Shown piece by piece: positions 1-10,740 of a stretch of 64,000 nucleotides of DNA. This DNA comes from Rhipidocladum racemiflorum (Eukaryota > Streptophyta > Magnoliopsida > Poales > Poaceae): positions 46,599,944 through 46,663,943 of the forward strand of contig CM070572.1 of the NCBI GenBank assembly GCA_036346355.1. The letters run 5' to 3'. The notes under the pieces are model-generated. The model did not search any database, was not told where the DNA came from, and saw only the letters and a program-made list of their open reading frames with translations. How positions within the stretch are numbered: position 1 is the first letter of the stretch; each line of letters opens with the position of its first letter. The position numbers and the translations under genes were made by a program.

Positions 1-2405
1 TGCTGATTGAACGATACTACTGGGACTTGTGTGTCGATATTGCCGATGAGAGTTGAGAAGTTTAAAACCTCTTTTTCAAGCTCTTTTGATCTTAGTCTCT
101 CGGATTTGATTCGCTTTTGTATTTGGTTCTTATTAAATGCGGTTTGATTCGCCGTTGATCGTTTCTATTGCTTTTAAATCGAGCGTTGGCGATTCGGTAG
201 ACGAGCGATTCCGACTTCGTTCAAGTTGGATCTTGTTAAAAGAGCAAACAGCAAGCACCTCCTTTGATCATTTTGACCCTATATTTGCAAATGCTATTTT
301 CAATTGTCAAAACTATTATGCATGCGTGTATGTTCAGTAAAGATGCTAGTTGTGGGAAAAATTTGGTAGTTAGACCTAATTTGATGGATTTCCTTAATCT
401 TAATTGAGTCGTGAACCTTAATGAACCTTAGGCTAAGAACTTAGACATAAAAATAAATGTCAGTTGGGTAATAACGAGAAGTATCTGCATGTGCTTAGCT
501 ATCTTTGTAGAATGTACTGTATGATGTCTCGACACAATCAATTACAATTCTTCTTGGATTTGGTCGGTTTGGTTGGATTGTTTTTTGGATCGGAAGGATG
601 GATAATGGCTTAGAAGTTTTGGATCTGGTTTTATCGGTTGGGGAAATGGTTGGATTGGTGTTGTTGGAAAAATGGAAAAGGAGTATTTAGACCGGGCGAG
701 ATGTTGGTGATTGGTGATTTGGAATTTAGTTTGGTTTGGTTGTTTCGGATGGATGGTTGGAATGGAATGGATCACAAGCCAGGGGCTTGTTTGGAATGGT
801 TATGGATTGGATGGCAAGCCTGAGGCTTGGTTTGGTTTGGTCCCTTGCTATGGGGAGGTATGGTCCAGTAAAGCTAGTGGCAGCCCGTAGGGACCACTAG
901 TGGACATCCTCTATGGCCATAGCAAGTGGGTTTGGAAGATCTCGCCTGAGTCACCCTAAGGACTGAACTTGATGCTATTACTGGGTCAAACAGTACAGCC
1001 ACATGTGCCAGTATGGGATGGCCCTGGCCTAGTACATTGGAAAGGATTCGAGTCTTGCATCATTAGGCGGCGGAAGAGTTGGACACATCTGCCGTGTCGG
1101 TGTGTTCTAGGGGCTCCCTCGTCGAGGCATCGAGGGGGAGTTTGCCCAATACAACGGTAATGCTTACTATGGGGGAGGCATGGGCCAGTAAAGCTAGTGG
1201 GTGCCTGTAAATACCACTAGTGGACATCCTCTTGGGACCGTAGCAAGGATGCACATTACCGGGCTGGTGCAAAGTTTAAATCCTAACCTATCGAAAGGTC
1301 TCGTCACAGTCTAGCAAAACGGGTACGTGAGTATCGCGTGGCATGGTTGACATGATTGCTAGAATGTGTCATGTGGGTAAAGTGTACAATCTCTGCAGAG
1401 ATATATATTAAACTAATCGATTAGCCGTGCTCACGGTCATGAGCAGCTTGGGAAGTACTATCAAGTATAGAATTTCTGGTGTTGGTTCAGGTCTGGTCTT
1501 GGTTCGGTCTCGGAAATGGATTTGGTTGGACTTGGTTAGGAGCTGGTTTGGTTATTGAGTTTGGTCGGAAGTTGGTTCTTGGAAATGGTTTTGGTAAGGT
1601 AGGTTAGTTTGGTTTTCGGTTGGTGAAAATGGATGGTTGGGAATTTGGTTTATGGATCAATTGATATGTTTATTGCTTGCAACAAAAATGATTTCTTTAC
1701 CACTGCTTTACAAATTCGAATGTTTAGAATCTATTAGATTATTGCAAATAAATCTTGCTTTGTGCTCAAATAGACTTAGTGTAGAAACCTGATTCCATTG
1801 TTATAACCTGCATTTACATTATTATTTCCATACACTAAAGTCTTGCGAGTACATACGTGTACTCACCGTTTGCTCTATATTAACAACATGCATAGAAGAT
1901 GGCGTCAAAGGCAGTGAAGGCGCTCGTTCGAGTTCGGCCGAGGCGGGTGTCGAGTCTGTGCGGTTATCTGGGACTTTCGCCCCCAGTCGGTTGCCTCTGG
2001 GTATGGGAAGGCATACCGCTACCGCTGTTGCGGTTTTGTTTCTCCTATTTTGCTTTTTAGCCAATCGGCTATGTGCTTTTCTTGTAACCAATAGTTGTAA
2101 TCTAACCAGTATTAATACAACTATTACTTTAAGCTTGATCCTTGATGCAACTTATTGTGGAAATATGTGGGTGCTAGGCTACGGATCCAGGGAACTAGCA
2201 CTAGACACATATCTTGGGGAAGCTCGGGTTGGAATCAATCATTTGGCATATGACCACGAGCTGAGTGTGTCGTGCCGATTGATTGGCCTCAATCCGGGTA
2301 CGGTTTGTAATGAGTGATTGGATTACTGACGGGTTGCGTTAATTCCAGTTCGACGCAACAGTAAGTATCCTAGTCACTGTTACAAAGACCGGAGCCCCCA
2401 CGACA
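1..2405 (+). mobile_element. Long LTR of a Ty3/gypsy element (3' portion; 5' end outside window)
   Basis: Non-coding, T/G-rich sequence without a long open frame. It ends in CCCCCACGACA at 2405, a CA-type LTR terminus, exactly where the copia coding sequence on the other strand stops matching its family. The block at about 841-1450 (CACTAGTGGACATCCTC, CTCTGCAGAG, CGTGCTCACGGTCATGAGC) has a diverged copy at 11600-12060, so both stretches belong to one LTR family. Bases 560-1640 are rich in TTTGGTTTGG and GGATGG runs. Assignment to gypsy rests on memory of similar grass LTRs. The start lies before the window, and I found no matching target duplication. Confidence 0.5.
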
Positions 2406-5352
2406 AATTTGCTCACAGCAAATGAGATGTCAGGCCTCATTGCACTAGATAAATACATAAGGGACCCTATTATTTATGAATATTTTAATTGATCTTTCCC
2501 TAATCCGTTATTTTTGCGAAGTTTTACACTTGCATCATTGGGAGTTGGGGCTACTTTGCAGTTCTTAAAGCCGAAGCGGCTCAATAATTTTTCTGCATAA
2601 TGGGACTAACTCAAAATAATCCCATTCTTGGTTCTGATCAATTTAATATTTAGAATTACATCTGCCTTACCCATGTCTTTCATATCAAAACAACTAGATA
2701 AGAAAGACTTGACCTCGTCAATGATCATAGTGTTGGTCCCAAATATAAGTATGTCATCAACATACAAACACAAGATAACTCCTTGACCCCCACCATAGCG
2801 ATAATAAACACATTTATCCGCCTAATTCACAGCAAAACCAGCAGATGTCAAAGTTTTATCAAACTTTTCGTGCCATTGTTTAGGTGCTCGCTTTAAACCA
2901 TACAAGGATTTTAATAATTTGCACACTTTTATTTTCATGTCCAGTAATCGTATAACCATCTGGTTGCTCTATATAGATTTCTTCCTCCAACTCTCCATTA
3001 AGGAAAGCTGTCTTTACATCCATTTGAAGGACGTGTAGACCATAGGAAGCTGCTAATGCAATGAGCACTCTAATGGTAGTTAATCTGGCAATAGGAGAAT
3101 AAGTATCAAAATAATCCTCTCCTTCTTTCTGGGTATAACCCTTGGCTACAAGCCTTGCCTATATTTATCAACACTACCATCAGGCCTCATTTTGTTTTTA
3201 AAGATCCACTTACATCCAGCTGGTTTACACCCAGTAGGAAGTTCAGTGATCTCCCATGTTCCATTAGCCATGATGGAATCCATCTCGTTACGGACAGCCT
3301 CTTTCCAATACTCTGCATCAGGTGATGCATAAGCCTCTGAAAGAGTTTTTGAAACATCATCCACAAGATATACAATAAAGTCATCACCAAAGGTTTTCTC
3401 AACCCTTTGTCTTTTGCTCCTGCGAGGAGTCTCATTTGTGACAATATTGTTATCCACCTCAGGGATATCACAAGCTGGTTCAACACTATTTGGTAACTCA
3501 GAAGTAGATGGAAGATCAGAAGTTTTAGAATTTTCATTAAAGACTGCTGCTCTCATTGGATAAATATTCTCAAAGAAAGAAGCATCTCTTGATTCCATTA
3601 TTGTGTTAGCAATAATCTCAGGGGAATCTGATTTTACTACTAAAAATCTATAGGCCGTACTGTTATGTGCATATCCTAGAAAAATGCAATCGACTGTTTT
3701 AGGTCCAAGTTTTCTCTTTTCCTGTAATGGTATATTGACTTTAGCCAAACACCCCCATGTTCGCAGAAAATTGATATTTGGTTTTCTCCCCTTCCATCCC
3801 TCATACGGAGTAATCTCACTTCTTTTAGTAATTACTCTGTTGAGTACAAAGGTTGCTGTTAAGATAGCTTCCCCCCACCATGACTTAGACATACCAGCAC
3901 TCTCCAACATGGCATTCACCAAGTTTGTTAGTGTTCGGTTTTTCCTCTCAGCCACCCCATTAGATTGAGACGAGTATGGTGGTGTCACTTCATGGATTAT
4001 ACCATTCTCAGCACAATATTGGGAGAATTCCTGAGAGATATACTCTCCTCCACGGTCAAACCTTAACCTTTTAATTTTCTTTTCAAGTTGGTTCTCAACC
4101 TCGACCATATAAATTTTGAAGTAGTTTAAAACTTCATCCTTTGTTTTCAGCAAATACACATAACAATAACGCGTTGCATCGTCTATAAAAGTTAGAAAAT
4201 ATCTTTTGACTCCTTTTGTCAACAATCCATTCATCTCACATAGGTCAGAATGGAGTGCCAAATTTCTTTCTTCCTCTAACCCCTTAGATGGTTTCCGAGG
4301 TTGTTTTGCTTGCACGCAAGATTGGCACTTTGATTCTTTGATAATATCACATTTTGGAATTATTTCAAATTTGGACATTCGAGCAATGGTATCATAACCA
4401 ATATGACATAAACGAGAATGCCAAACATTGGATTCACAATTATTAATTTGAGTAGCAACATTTAAATTTAAACAAGACTCCAGTACACTTAAGCGGAACA
4501 AGCCTCCGCTTTCATAACCTTTTCCAATAAAGTTTTCAAACTTAGACATTACAACTTTATTAGACTCAAATACTAGCTTATAGCCATCTTGACATAATAG
4601 GGAACCGCTGACTAGATTCCTATTTATTGTTGGCACATGTTGCACGTTTCTCAAACGGACAGTCTTCTCTGAAGTGAGCTTCAGTTCTACCGTGCCAACA
4701 CCACGCACAAAAGCATGCAACCCGTTCCCCATTAGGACGGAGGAAGCCCTTGCTATCTGGTAAGAAGAAAATAGAGATATGTCAGAACATACGTGAACAT
4801 TTGCACCAGTATCAACCCACCAATCAGTGGATTGACATACTGAAAAAACAACAAGAGAATTACCATACCCTCCTGAAGTAGTTCCCTCACTTATGGTCAC
4901 GTTGGCAATTTTCTTGCCTTGCTCATTTGTCCTGTTCTTGCAGAAACGACAGTCTTTAGCCATGTGACCATCTTTTCCGCACACATAACAGGTAATGTTC
5001 TTCATATTTTTCTTCTTGAATTTCTTCTTGAAGCTAGTATTTTTGTTTGGTTTCAAGCCTTTGTTGTTATTGTTGCCACCCTTCTTCTCAATCACATCTG
5101 CGTTGTTCGGTTCCTGAGAAGAAGTTTTTGGTGCATCTTTGGCTCTGCCTTTTTCTTCCACGTCGAGGGCAGCAATGAGATCTTCAATAGAAATCTCTTC
5201 CCTCTTGTGTTTTAGACCAGTGGCAAAATTCCTCCAAGATGGGGGAAGTTTAGCCACAATGCCCGCAACCACAAATTTTGCAGGTAAAGCACATCCCAAA
5301 TGTGAAATCTCACCCACTAGTAGCTGAAAGTCATGTACTTGAGCGACATAAT
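2406..5352 (-). pseudogene. Truncated Ty1/copia gag-pol polyprotein
   Basis: Copia polyprotein, read leftwards. The order is gag C-terminus, a CX2CX4HX4C zinc knuckle (CYVCGKDGHMAKDC, near 4950-4990), protease with DTGANVHVC, integrase and reverse transcriptase. Integrase has the H-H-C-C finger (HSRLCHIGYD to CQSC) and catalytic D, D and E in FIDDAT, DRGGEY and NGVAERKN. Reverse transcriptase has QMDVKTAFLNGE and YVDD near 2735. The frame is open from 5317 to 3146. It then breaks by a frameshift near 3155, another near 2940, and in-frame stops near 2822 and 2484. The coding match ends near 2406 at an LTR terminus, so RNase H and the 3' LTR are absent. At the 5' side gag is also cut: the first recognisable residues, YVAQVHDFQLLVGEI, follow LTR sequence with no primer-binding site or gag N-terminus. 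It cannot be active. The exact copia lineage is not assigned. Confidence 0.88.
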
Positions 5353-5379
5353 TCCAAAATAATCAAACACAACAAGCTA

Positions 5380-6199
5380 GACAGAAGATACCACATATTT
5401 CTGAAAAGTAGATCCAGAAATGATGTGTACGAGATGAACAGAGGGAAGAATTTTTACGATGGGCTTGATGATGAAATGGATGCAGCGCAGTAGCGACCGG
5501 TCGTAGAGGAAGTAGTCGACGCAGAGGAAGCTCGAGCGGTCGAGCAGTTGCGCTGCCCAGAAACCTTATTGCCGCCCCCATGCAGGTTCTCGCGGCAGCA
5601 ACGGTGATCCCTCTCTCCCTGCCTCGCGGTGCACGCCAAGAGGAAGGTCGGTGAAGAACAAGCGCAGCACGAAGACGCAACACAGATCACAGTGGATGAA
5701 CGTGAGTGCCAGAAAAAGAAACTCATTTCAGTCTGGGCGTCTCCAGATTTTATAGCCTCACACCAGTAACAGTCAATAATTAACCATTACAACACCTTAA
5801 ACGCTAGTAAACTGCAGGTCTATTAGAAACTGACGCCATTATCATGGCTGTTTCAATTCTCAGTAAATGACCCCATTTATTCACTAATAATAGAGAGAAA
5901 TCGAAAAATAAAAGGGTTTAAACGTGCCAGAATTTAATCCACTGCACGGCGACTCGCGACGTCGCAAGTCACAAGTCACGCGGGGAAAATACGCGGAAAT
6001 ACGCGGTAATTCGCAAAATACGCGTGTGCATGCATGTGACTTTAGCCATGTTCCTCACCCTCCATATGCCTCATTACAAGGCATTGTGGGAGCTCTCCCT
6101 TTTAAATTGGTATTCTCCTTTCTCAACTAGCAATATGGTACTATTCTTTGTAGCTTTAGCATTAAAGATAAATGGGCCACTTAGGCCTTATTTCTAACA
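5380..6199 (-). mobile_element. 5' LTR of the truncated copia element
   Basis: Read on the minus strand, the sequence starts TGTTAGAAATAAGGCC at 6199. This is a typical copia LTR start, and it precedes the gag-pol remnant in the right order. It holds a TATA box (5747-5754, minus) followed by a GC-rich transcribed part. The inner end is uncertain (about 5355-5400), because the LTR runs into mid-gag without the usual CA end and tRNA-Met primer site, which implies a deletion across that junction. Confidence 0.65.
5747..5754 (-). promoter_or_regulatory. TATA box in copia LTR
   Basis: TATAAAAT on the minus strand, about 450 bp into the LTR and upstream of the GC-rich leader. The position fits the U3/R transition. 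Confidence 0.5.
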
Positions 6200-6499
6200 C
6201 TGCCAGCCACCTGAAATCTAAGGTGAGGTTCCTGGTGAACCCAACCCTCACTTCGATGAACTCGAGCCCTAACTTCACCGGAGAAGAACTTAGACACCGA
6301 GCCGTGGACCTCAAATTAAGTTGAGGAATCTGGATGATTTTTTTAAAAAGATCACTCGGGTGATTTTTAAGATCCCTTCTACCCTCGATCATATACACAT
6401 TGAAAAAAATTCGTACCTTGTAGCATTTACAGCATTCATTTTGGAATAAAGGCACGTAATATTTAATACCATATTCCTTGAAGCTTTCCTGCAAGCTCA
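6200..6499. other. Unassigned spacer
   Basis: No open frame, repeat or element end that I can support. It lies between the copia LTR start and the first Helitron-like unit. Confidence 0.4.
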
Positions 6500-7057
6500 C
6501 GCTCCCACGTCATCTCCCCCACTCTCTCTCCCATTCTTACAAAAAAAACCTTAAGTTCTTTGGAATTACGGATAGGTCCTTCCCATTTACGAATAAGTCC
6601 TTTGTAATTTTCTGTGAGTGTAAAATATTTTCCCCCGGTTCGCGTTTAGGTCCTTAGTTCGTCATTTTACACAAAGAGCCTCCCGTTAAATACGAATTGC
6701 GAACGAGTCCTTTCTTACTTATTCAAAATAGCGAACAGGTCCAAAATTATAACAAATAGGTCCCTGCATTTTTCGTTTAGGTCATTTCTCCGTTTTTCCC
6801 GAAAAAAATATTTTCGTGGTCCCTTTGCTCTCTAGAGCATGGGAAAAATGTTTCCGTGGTCTGGTTTTTCTCCGAAAAAAAACAAAAAATATTTTCCGTT
6901 CACGCGCGCGGCGTTTTTCCCGGGAAAAATATTTTCGTGATCCGTTTGCTCTCCGGAGCATGGGAAAAATATTTTCGTGATCTGTTTTTTCTCCGGAAAA
7001 AAACAAAAAAATATTTTCCGTTCACGCGCGCGGTGTGCGCCGTGCTTGCGTTTCTAG
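6500..7057 (+). mobile_element. Helitron-like non-autonomous unit 1
   Basis: A non-coding A/T-rich unit. It shares its opening (a CCACGTCA-CCCAC-TCTCTCTCC block, then phrases like GGATAGGTCCTT and CGTTTAGGTCC) with the units at 7521 and 9342. It ends in a GC-rich inverted repeat (GCGCGGTGTGCGCCGTGC) followed about ten bases later by CTAG and then T at 7058. A 3' hairpin plus CTRR before T is the Helitron 3' signature. The 5' end is not resolved, and no Rep/helicase is encoded. Confidence 0.5.
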
Positions 7058-7520
7058 TATATATTAAGAAAGAGAGAAAATATTTAGTTGTTTTAAAATC
7101 TGTATTTACCATATACCTAGTTTTTGTAAGACACTACAAGGCATCCGATGGCATAGAATTTTTTTTTCCCATACAGATCGATCCCTCCGCTTAACCCACT
7201 TGTATTAACAGCCCAACGAACTGGCGTTGGGCCCGTGGCTTGTTGCCCCCGGCTTTAAGTGTGCACGGCGCCATGCACCGGCGGCTCACTTCCATGCTCG
7301 TCCCGCCACGCCCTGCGCCCTCATGCACCTCCGCATGCGCATCGCATACAGTAGTACAGGTAGCGCCGCGCGCGGCAGCGACCGGTACGGCACGAATCCT
7401 GACGCGAGCCCCCCGCGCGCGTGGTACACGACGTACGGCCGCGATGTGCGTGCGTCGATGGATGGAGGTGTCGGCCTAGGATTCCGCGCCGCAGGTATGA
7501 CCGATATGTCGCTGTCGTTC
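7058..7520. other. Unassigned GC-rich spacer between Helitron-like units
   Basis: Short open frames on both strands overlap here, but none has a recognisable domain. The stretch around 7200-7500 is GC-rich. No gene is called. Confidence 0.35.
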
Positions 7521-9200
7521 TCATATTATTATATTATATACTACATATATTACAGCCGAAGAGTTCCGGCTCCCTCAGCCACCACGTCACCCCCACCCAC
7601 TCTCTCTCCTTGTTTTGCAAAAAAACCCTCCAGTTTTTATACCTACATGTAATCCGGAGGTTTGAAGCTCGGTGGGAGCAACCACTTGTCACTTCGATAA
7701 TTTTGCAAAAAAATCTTTCTATTCTTTCGAATTGCGATTAGGTCCATACGAATTTACGAATAAATTCTTTACGATTTTCTGTAAGGGAATTTTTTTTTCC
7801 GAATTCACGTTTAGATCCCTCATTCGGCATTTTACAAAAAAAAGCTCCCGTTAAAGACGAATTGCGAACAAACCTTTTTTTAATTTTTCAAAATAGCGGA
7901 CATGTCTAAAATTATAACAAATAGGTCCCCGCACTATACGTTCAGGTCCTTTCTCCGTTTTGCTCGGAAAAAATATTTTCGTGGTGCGTTTTTCTCCGGA
8001 GCATGAGAAAAATATTTTTCTTGACAGTTTTTCTGAAAAAAGTGAAAATTCATTTTTCATCCGTCGTTTCTCCGTTTTTGTTGGAAAAAATATTTTCGTT
8101 ATCCGTTTTTTCTCTACAGCATAGGAAAAGTGTTTTTCGTTAACCGTTTTCCCTCAGAAAAAATGCAAATTCGTTTTTCGTTCGTCGTTTCTTCATTTTG
8201 TTGGAAAAAATGTTTTCATTGTCCGTTTTTTCTCCAGTCCTCAGGAAAAACATTTTCGTGATCCATTTTTTCTCAGAAAAAAACGGAGATTCATTTTTCG
8301 TTCATCCTTTCTTCGTTTTTGCCAAAAAAATATTTTCGTAGTCTGTTTTTCCTTCGGATCCCGGGAAAAATGTTTTGGTCGTCAATTTTTCCTAAAAAAA
8401 CACAAGTCCGTTTTCCCTAAAAAAATGTTGTCGTAGTCCGCTTTTGTATTTTCGTGGTCCATTTTTTCTTAAAGATAATACAAGTCTGTTTTTCATTCGT
8501 CCTTCCTCCGTTTTTGCCGAAAAAAATATTTTCGTGGTCTGTTTTTTCTCCAAAGCCCATAAAACATATTTTCGTGGCCCATTGTTCCCTAAAAAAACGC
8601 AAATTCGTTTTCCGTTCGCGCACGCGGCTCGGTCTCTACAGTTTCTCGAGCCTCCAGAAATTTTGAAGATACGTATAAGTCTATTTTTTCACCCGAAAAA
8701 ACGCAGAGTCATTTCTTAAAAAAAAACACAAGCCCGTTTTTCATTCGTCCTTCCTTCGTTTTTGCCGGGAAAATTTTTTCCGTGGTCCATTTTTTCTCCA
8801 GAGCCCAGAAAAAATATTTTTGTAGCCCATTTTTTTCTAAAAAGATGCAAATTCGTTTTCCGTTCACGCATGCGGCTCAGTCTCTACGGTTTCTCGAGCC
8901 TCCAAAAATTTTGAAGATACATCTAAGTCTATTTTTTCACAAAAAAAAACGAAAAGTCATTTTTTGTTCACTCGCGCGCCGTGTTCGGTTTTCGTTCACG
9001 CACGCGTCGTACACCGAGTTTTCGTAGTCCTTTTTTCTCTGAAAAAAACATTTTCGTTCTACCCAGAAAAAATGTTTTCGTATCCCGTTTTTTCTCGTTT
9101 TCCGCGGAAAAAATGTTTCCATGGTCCGTTTTTTCTCCAAAAAAAACACAAATTCGTTTTCCGTTCAAGCACGCGGCGTGCGCCGTGCGTATTTTCCTAG
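7521..9200 (+). mobile_element. Helitron-like non-autonomous unit 2
   Basis: It starts TCATATTATTATATTAT, and the unit at 9342 begins with almost the same bases although their left flanks differ, which marks a shared 5' boundary. The interior is a degenerate array of repeats built on TTTTCGTGGTCCGTTTTTTCTCC plus TCCGAAAAAA runs, with spacing of very roughly 100-250 bp. It ends in GCGGCGTGCGCCGTGCG followed by CTAG (9197-9200) and T. No coding capacity. Open frames such as those near 8968-9345 are artefacts of the A/T repeats. The base before the 5' TC is not A, as a standard Helitron site would require, so the exact start may be off. Confidence 0.52.
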
Positions 9201-9341
9201 TATACATAAATACAAGTAAAAATAGCAGGCCGGGTTGATGATGCAGTTTTGTCTTGAGCGGCCTGGTTGTGAGGCGAACGCGACCACCGACGGCCGTCAG
9301 GTGGACTCCACCGCGGTGCCTGAGAAAACGTGCATGATTGG

Positions 9342-9824
9342 TCATATTATTTTATTATTATACCTTTATTACTTCCGGAGGTTTTCAGGCTCCTCAGCCT
9401 ATCCACCTGCCTCTTCGCCATTTTCCAAAAAAAACCTTTCATTTCTCTAAATCACGGATAGATCCTTACAAATTTACGAAAAGGTCCTTTATGATTTTTT
9501 GTGAGGGCAAGAAAATTTTTTCCGGATTACGTTTAGGTCCCTTGTTCGTTACTTTACGGAAAGAGGCTCTCGTTGAATAAAAATCGCGAACGAGCCCTTT
9601 TCTAACTTTTAAAGATAACGCTCAGGTCCAAAAATATAACAAATAGGTTCCCGCTCCTTACATCTAGGTCCTTTCTCCGTTTTCCCCGGAAAAAATATTT
9701 TCGTTAACAGAAATACGTGTACATCTCTATCTCTAGACTTTTTTCCCAACTAGATCTCCAATATTTTACGAAACATATATTTTTTCGTTCCCGCGCGCGT
9801 CGTGCACCGCACTTCCTGCCCTAG
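9342..9824 (+). mobile_element. Helitron-like non-autonomous unit 3
   Basis: Short relative of the unit at 7521. It has the same TCATATTATT start, the same early blocks (CTTCCGGAGGTTTTCAGGC, GGATAGATCCTTACAAATTT, CGTTTAGGTCCC), and a terminal GC palindrome (CGCGCGTCGTGCACCGC) followed by CTAG (9821-9824). It is about 1.2 kb shorter than unit 2 because most of the interior array is missing. Confidence 0.52.
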
Positions 9825-9829
9825 TAATA

Positions 9830-10084
9830 TCTATGCATGACACTATGACTGCAAGTAATTTGTACTACTATAAATGCACATCAAAATCAATTATGATAAT
9901 GGGATCATCACAATCGGTTTTATCTCAGAATCGATTGTGATGAGCGCGAAAATCGGTTATGATAGAGCTTTTTTATCACTGTCTAAAGACTTTGTATTGC
10001 CATTAAAATTAATTGTGATGATAAAAGAGAATTAATTATGATGTATATTCCTGTAGTAGTTTTGTTAGCTCGGCGTGTTCGTAT
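9830..10084. mobile_element. CACTA-type end remnant
   Basis: A CTGTAGTAGT motif at 10051-10060 matches an inverted CACTA terminus. It is preceded by repeated ATCGGTT/AATCGATTGTGATGA-type motifs on both strands (about 9885-10045), as in CACTA subterminal regions. No second terminus or transposase was found, so this is probably a decayed end. Confidence 0.35.
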
Positions 10085-10634
10085 AGAATTTTTTTTTTAA
10101 ATAATATTTTTTTAAAACTGAAATGCATTTTTAATACTCGAAAAATAAAATTTGCAAAAATAATACGTGGTCGCCATACCGTACGGCGAATACCCCATTT
10201 TCGCCGAACCGTGTGGCGAATACCCTATTTTCGCCGAACCGTGTGGCGACAATACCCTAAATCCATAGTTAATCTGCTACACGGGAATCAAGGCTATTTT
10301 CGCCGTACGGTAAGGCGAAGACCCTATTTTCGCCATACGGTTTGGCGAAATTAGGGTATTTTCGCCATACGGTTTGGCGAAAATACTATTTTCGCCATAT
10401 GGTAAGGCGAAAATAGCCTTAACCAAACAACCGACGGTTAATCGACTTTAATCGGGTAATTAGGGTATTTTCGCCATACCATATGGCGAAAATAGGGTAT
10501 TCGCCATACCATATGGCGAAAATAGGGTATTCGCCGTACGGTATGGCGACCACGTATTATTTTTGCAAATTTTATTTTTCGAGTATTAAAAACGCAATTC
10601 AGTTTAAAAAAAGTATTATTTAAAAAAAAATTCT
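10085..10634. mobile_element. Foldback element with ten 19-bp palindromes
   Basis: The two ends are inverted copies. AGAATTTTTT at 10085 and its complement ending at 10634 open arms of about 110 bp that agree at nearly every base (for example TTTAATACTCGAAAAATAAA and AATACGTGGTCGCC), then continue less perfectly toward the centre. Inside lie ten copies of a 19-bp motif TCGCC-N9-GGCGA, starting at 10171, 10201, 10231, 10300, 10330, 10362, 10392, 10471, 10501 and 10531. They are mostly separated by AATACCCTATTT or its complement. No open frame. No clean target duplication is visible: the flanks CGTAT and ATACG prolong the inverted repeat instead. Confidence 0.8.
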
Positions 10635-10740
10635 AGATACGGATATGGATAGTTCAGATACGAATACGAATACGGATAATATCGAATACAGATACGGATC
10701 GAATACGAATTGAATCGGATATGATTACGAATATTTATCG
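10635..10740. repeat. Degenerate short-period repeat, ATACGAATACGG type
   Basis: Imperfect repetition of GATACGGATA / GAATACGAATAC units, continuing from the right arm of the foldback element. Similar strings occur at the edges of grass hAT-type MITEs, but I cannot assign a family here. Confidence 0.4.

Noticed and set aside
5363..5726. Two overlapping minus frames with Ala/Ser-rich peptides
   Set aside because: Transcribed part of a copia LTR; no domain. The TATA box upstream belongs to the LTR.
8960..9345. Frames of 70-125 residues rich in Lys, Phe and Arg
   Set aside because: A/T repeat interior of the Helitron-like unit. No start context and no homologous domain.
10171..10549. CRISPR-like array
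   Set aside because: Repeats are palindromic and regularly spaced, but the spacers are repeats themselves (AATACCCTATTT). The setting is a plant foldback element, and no cas gene is present.
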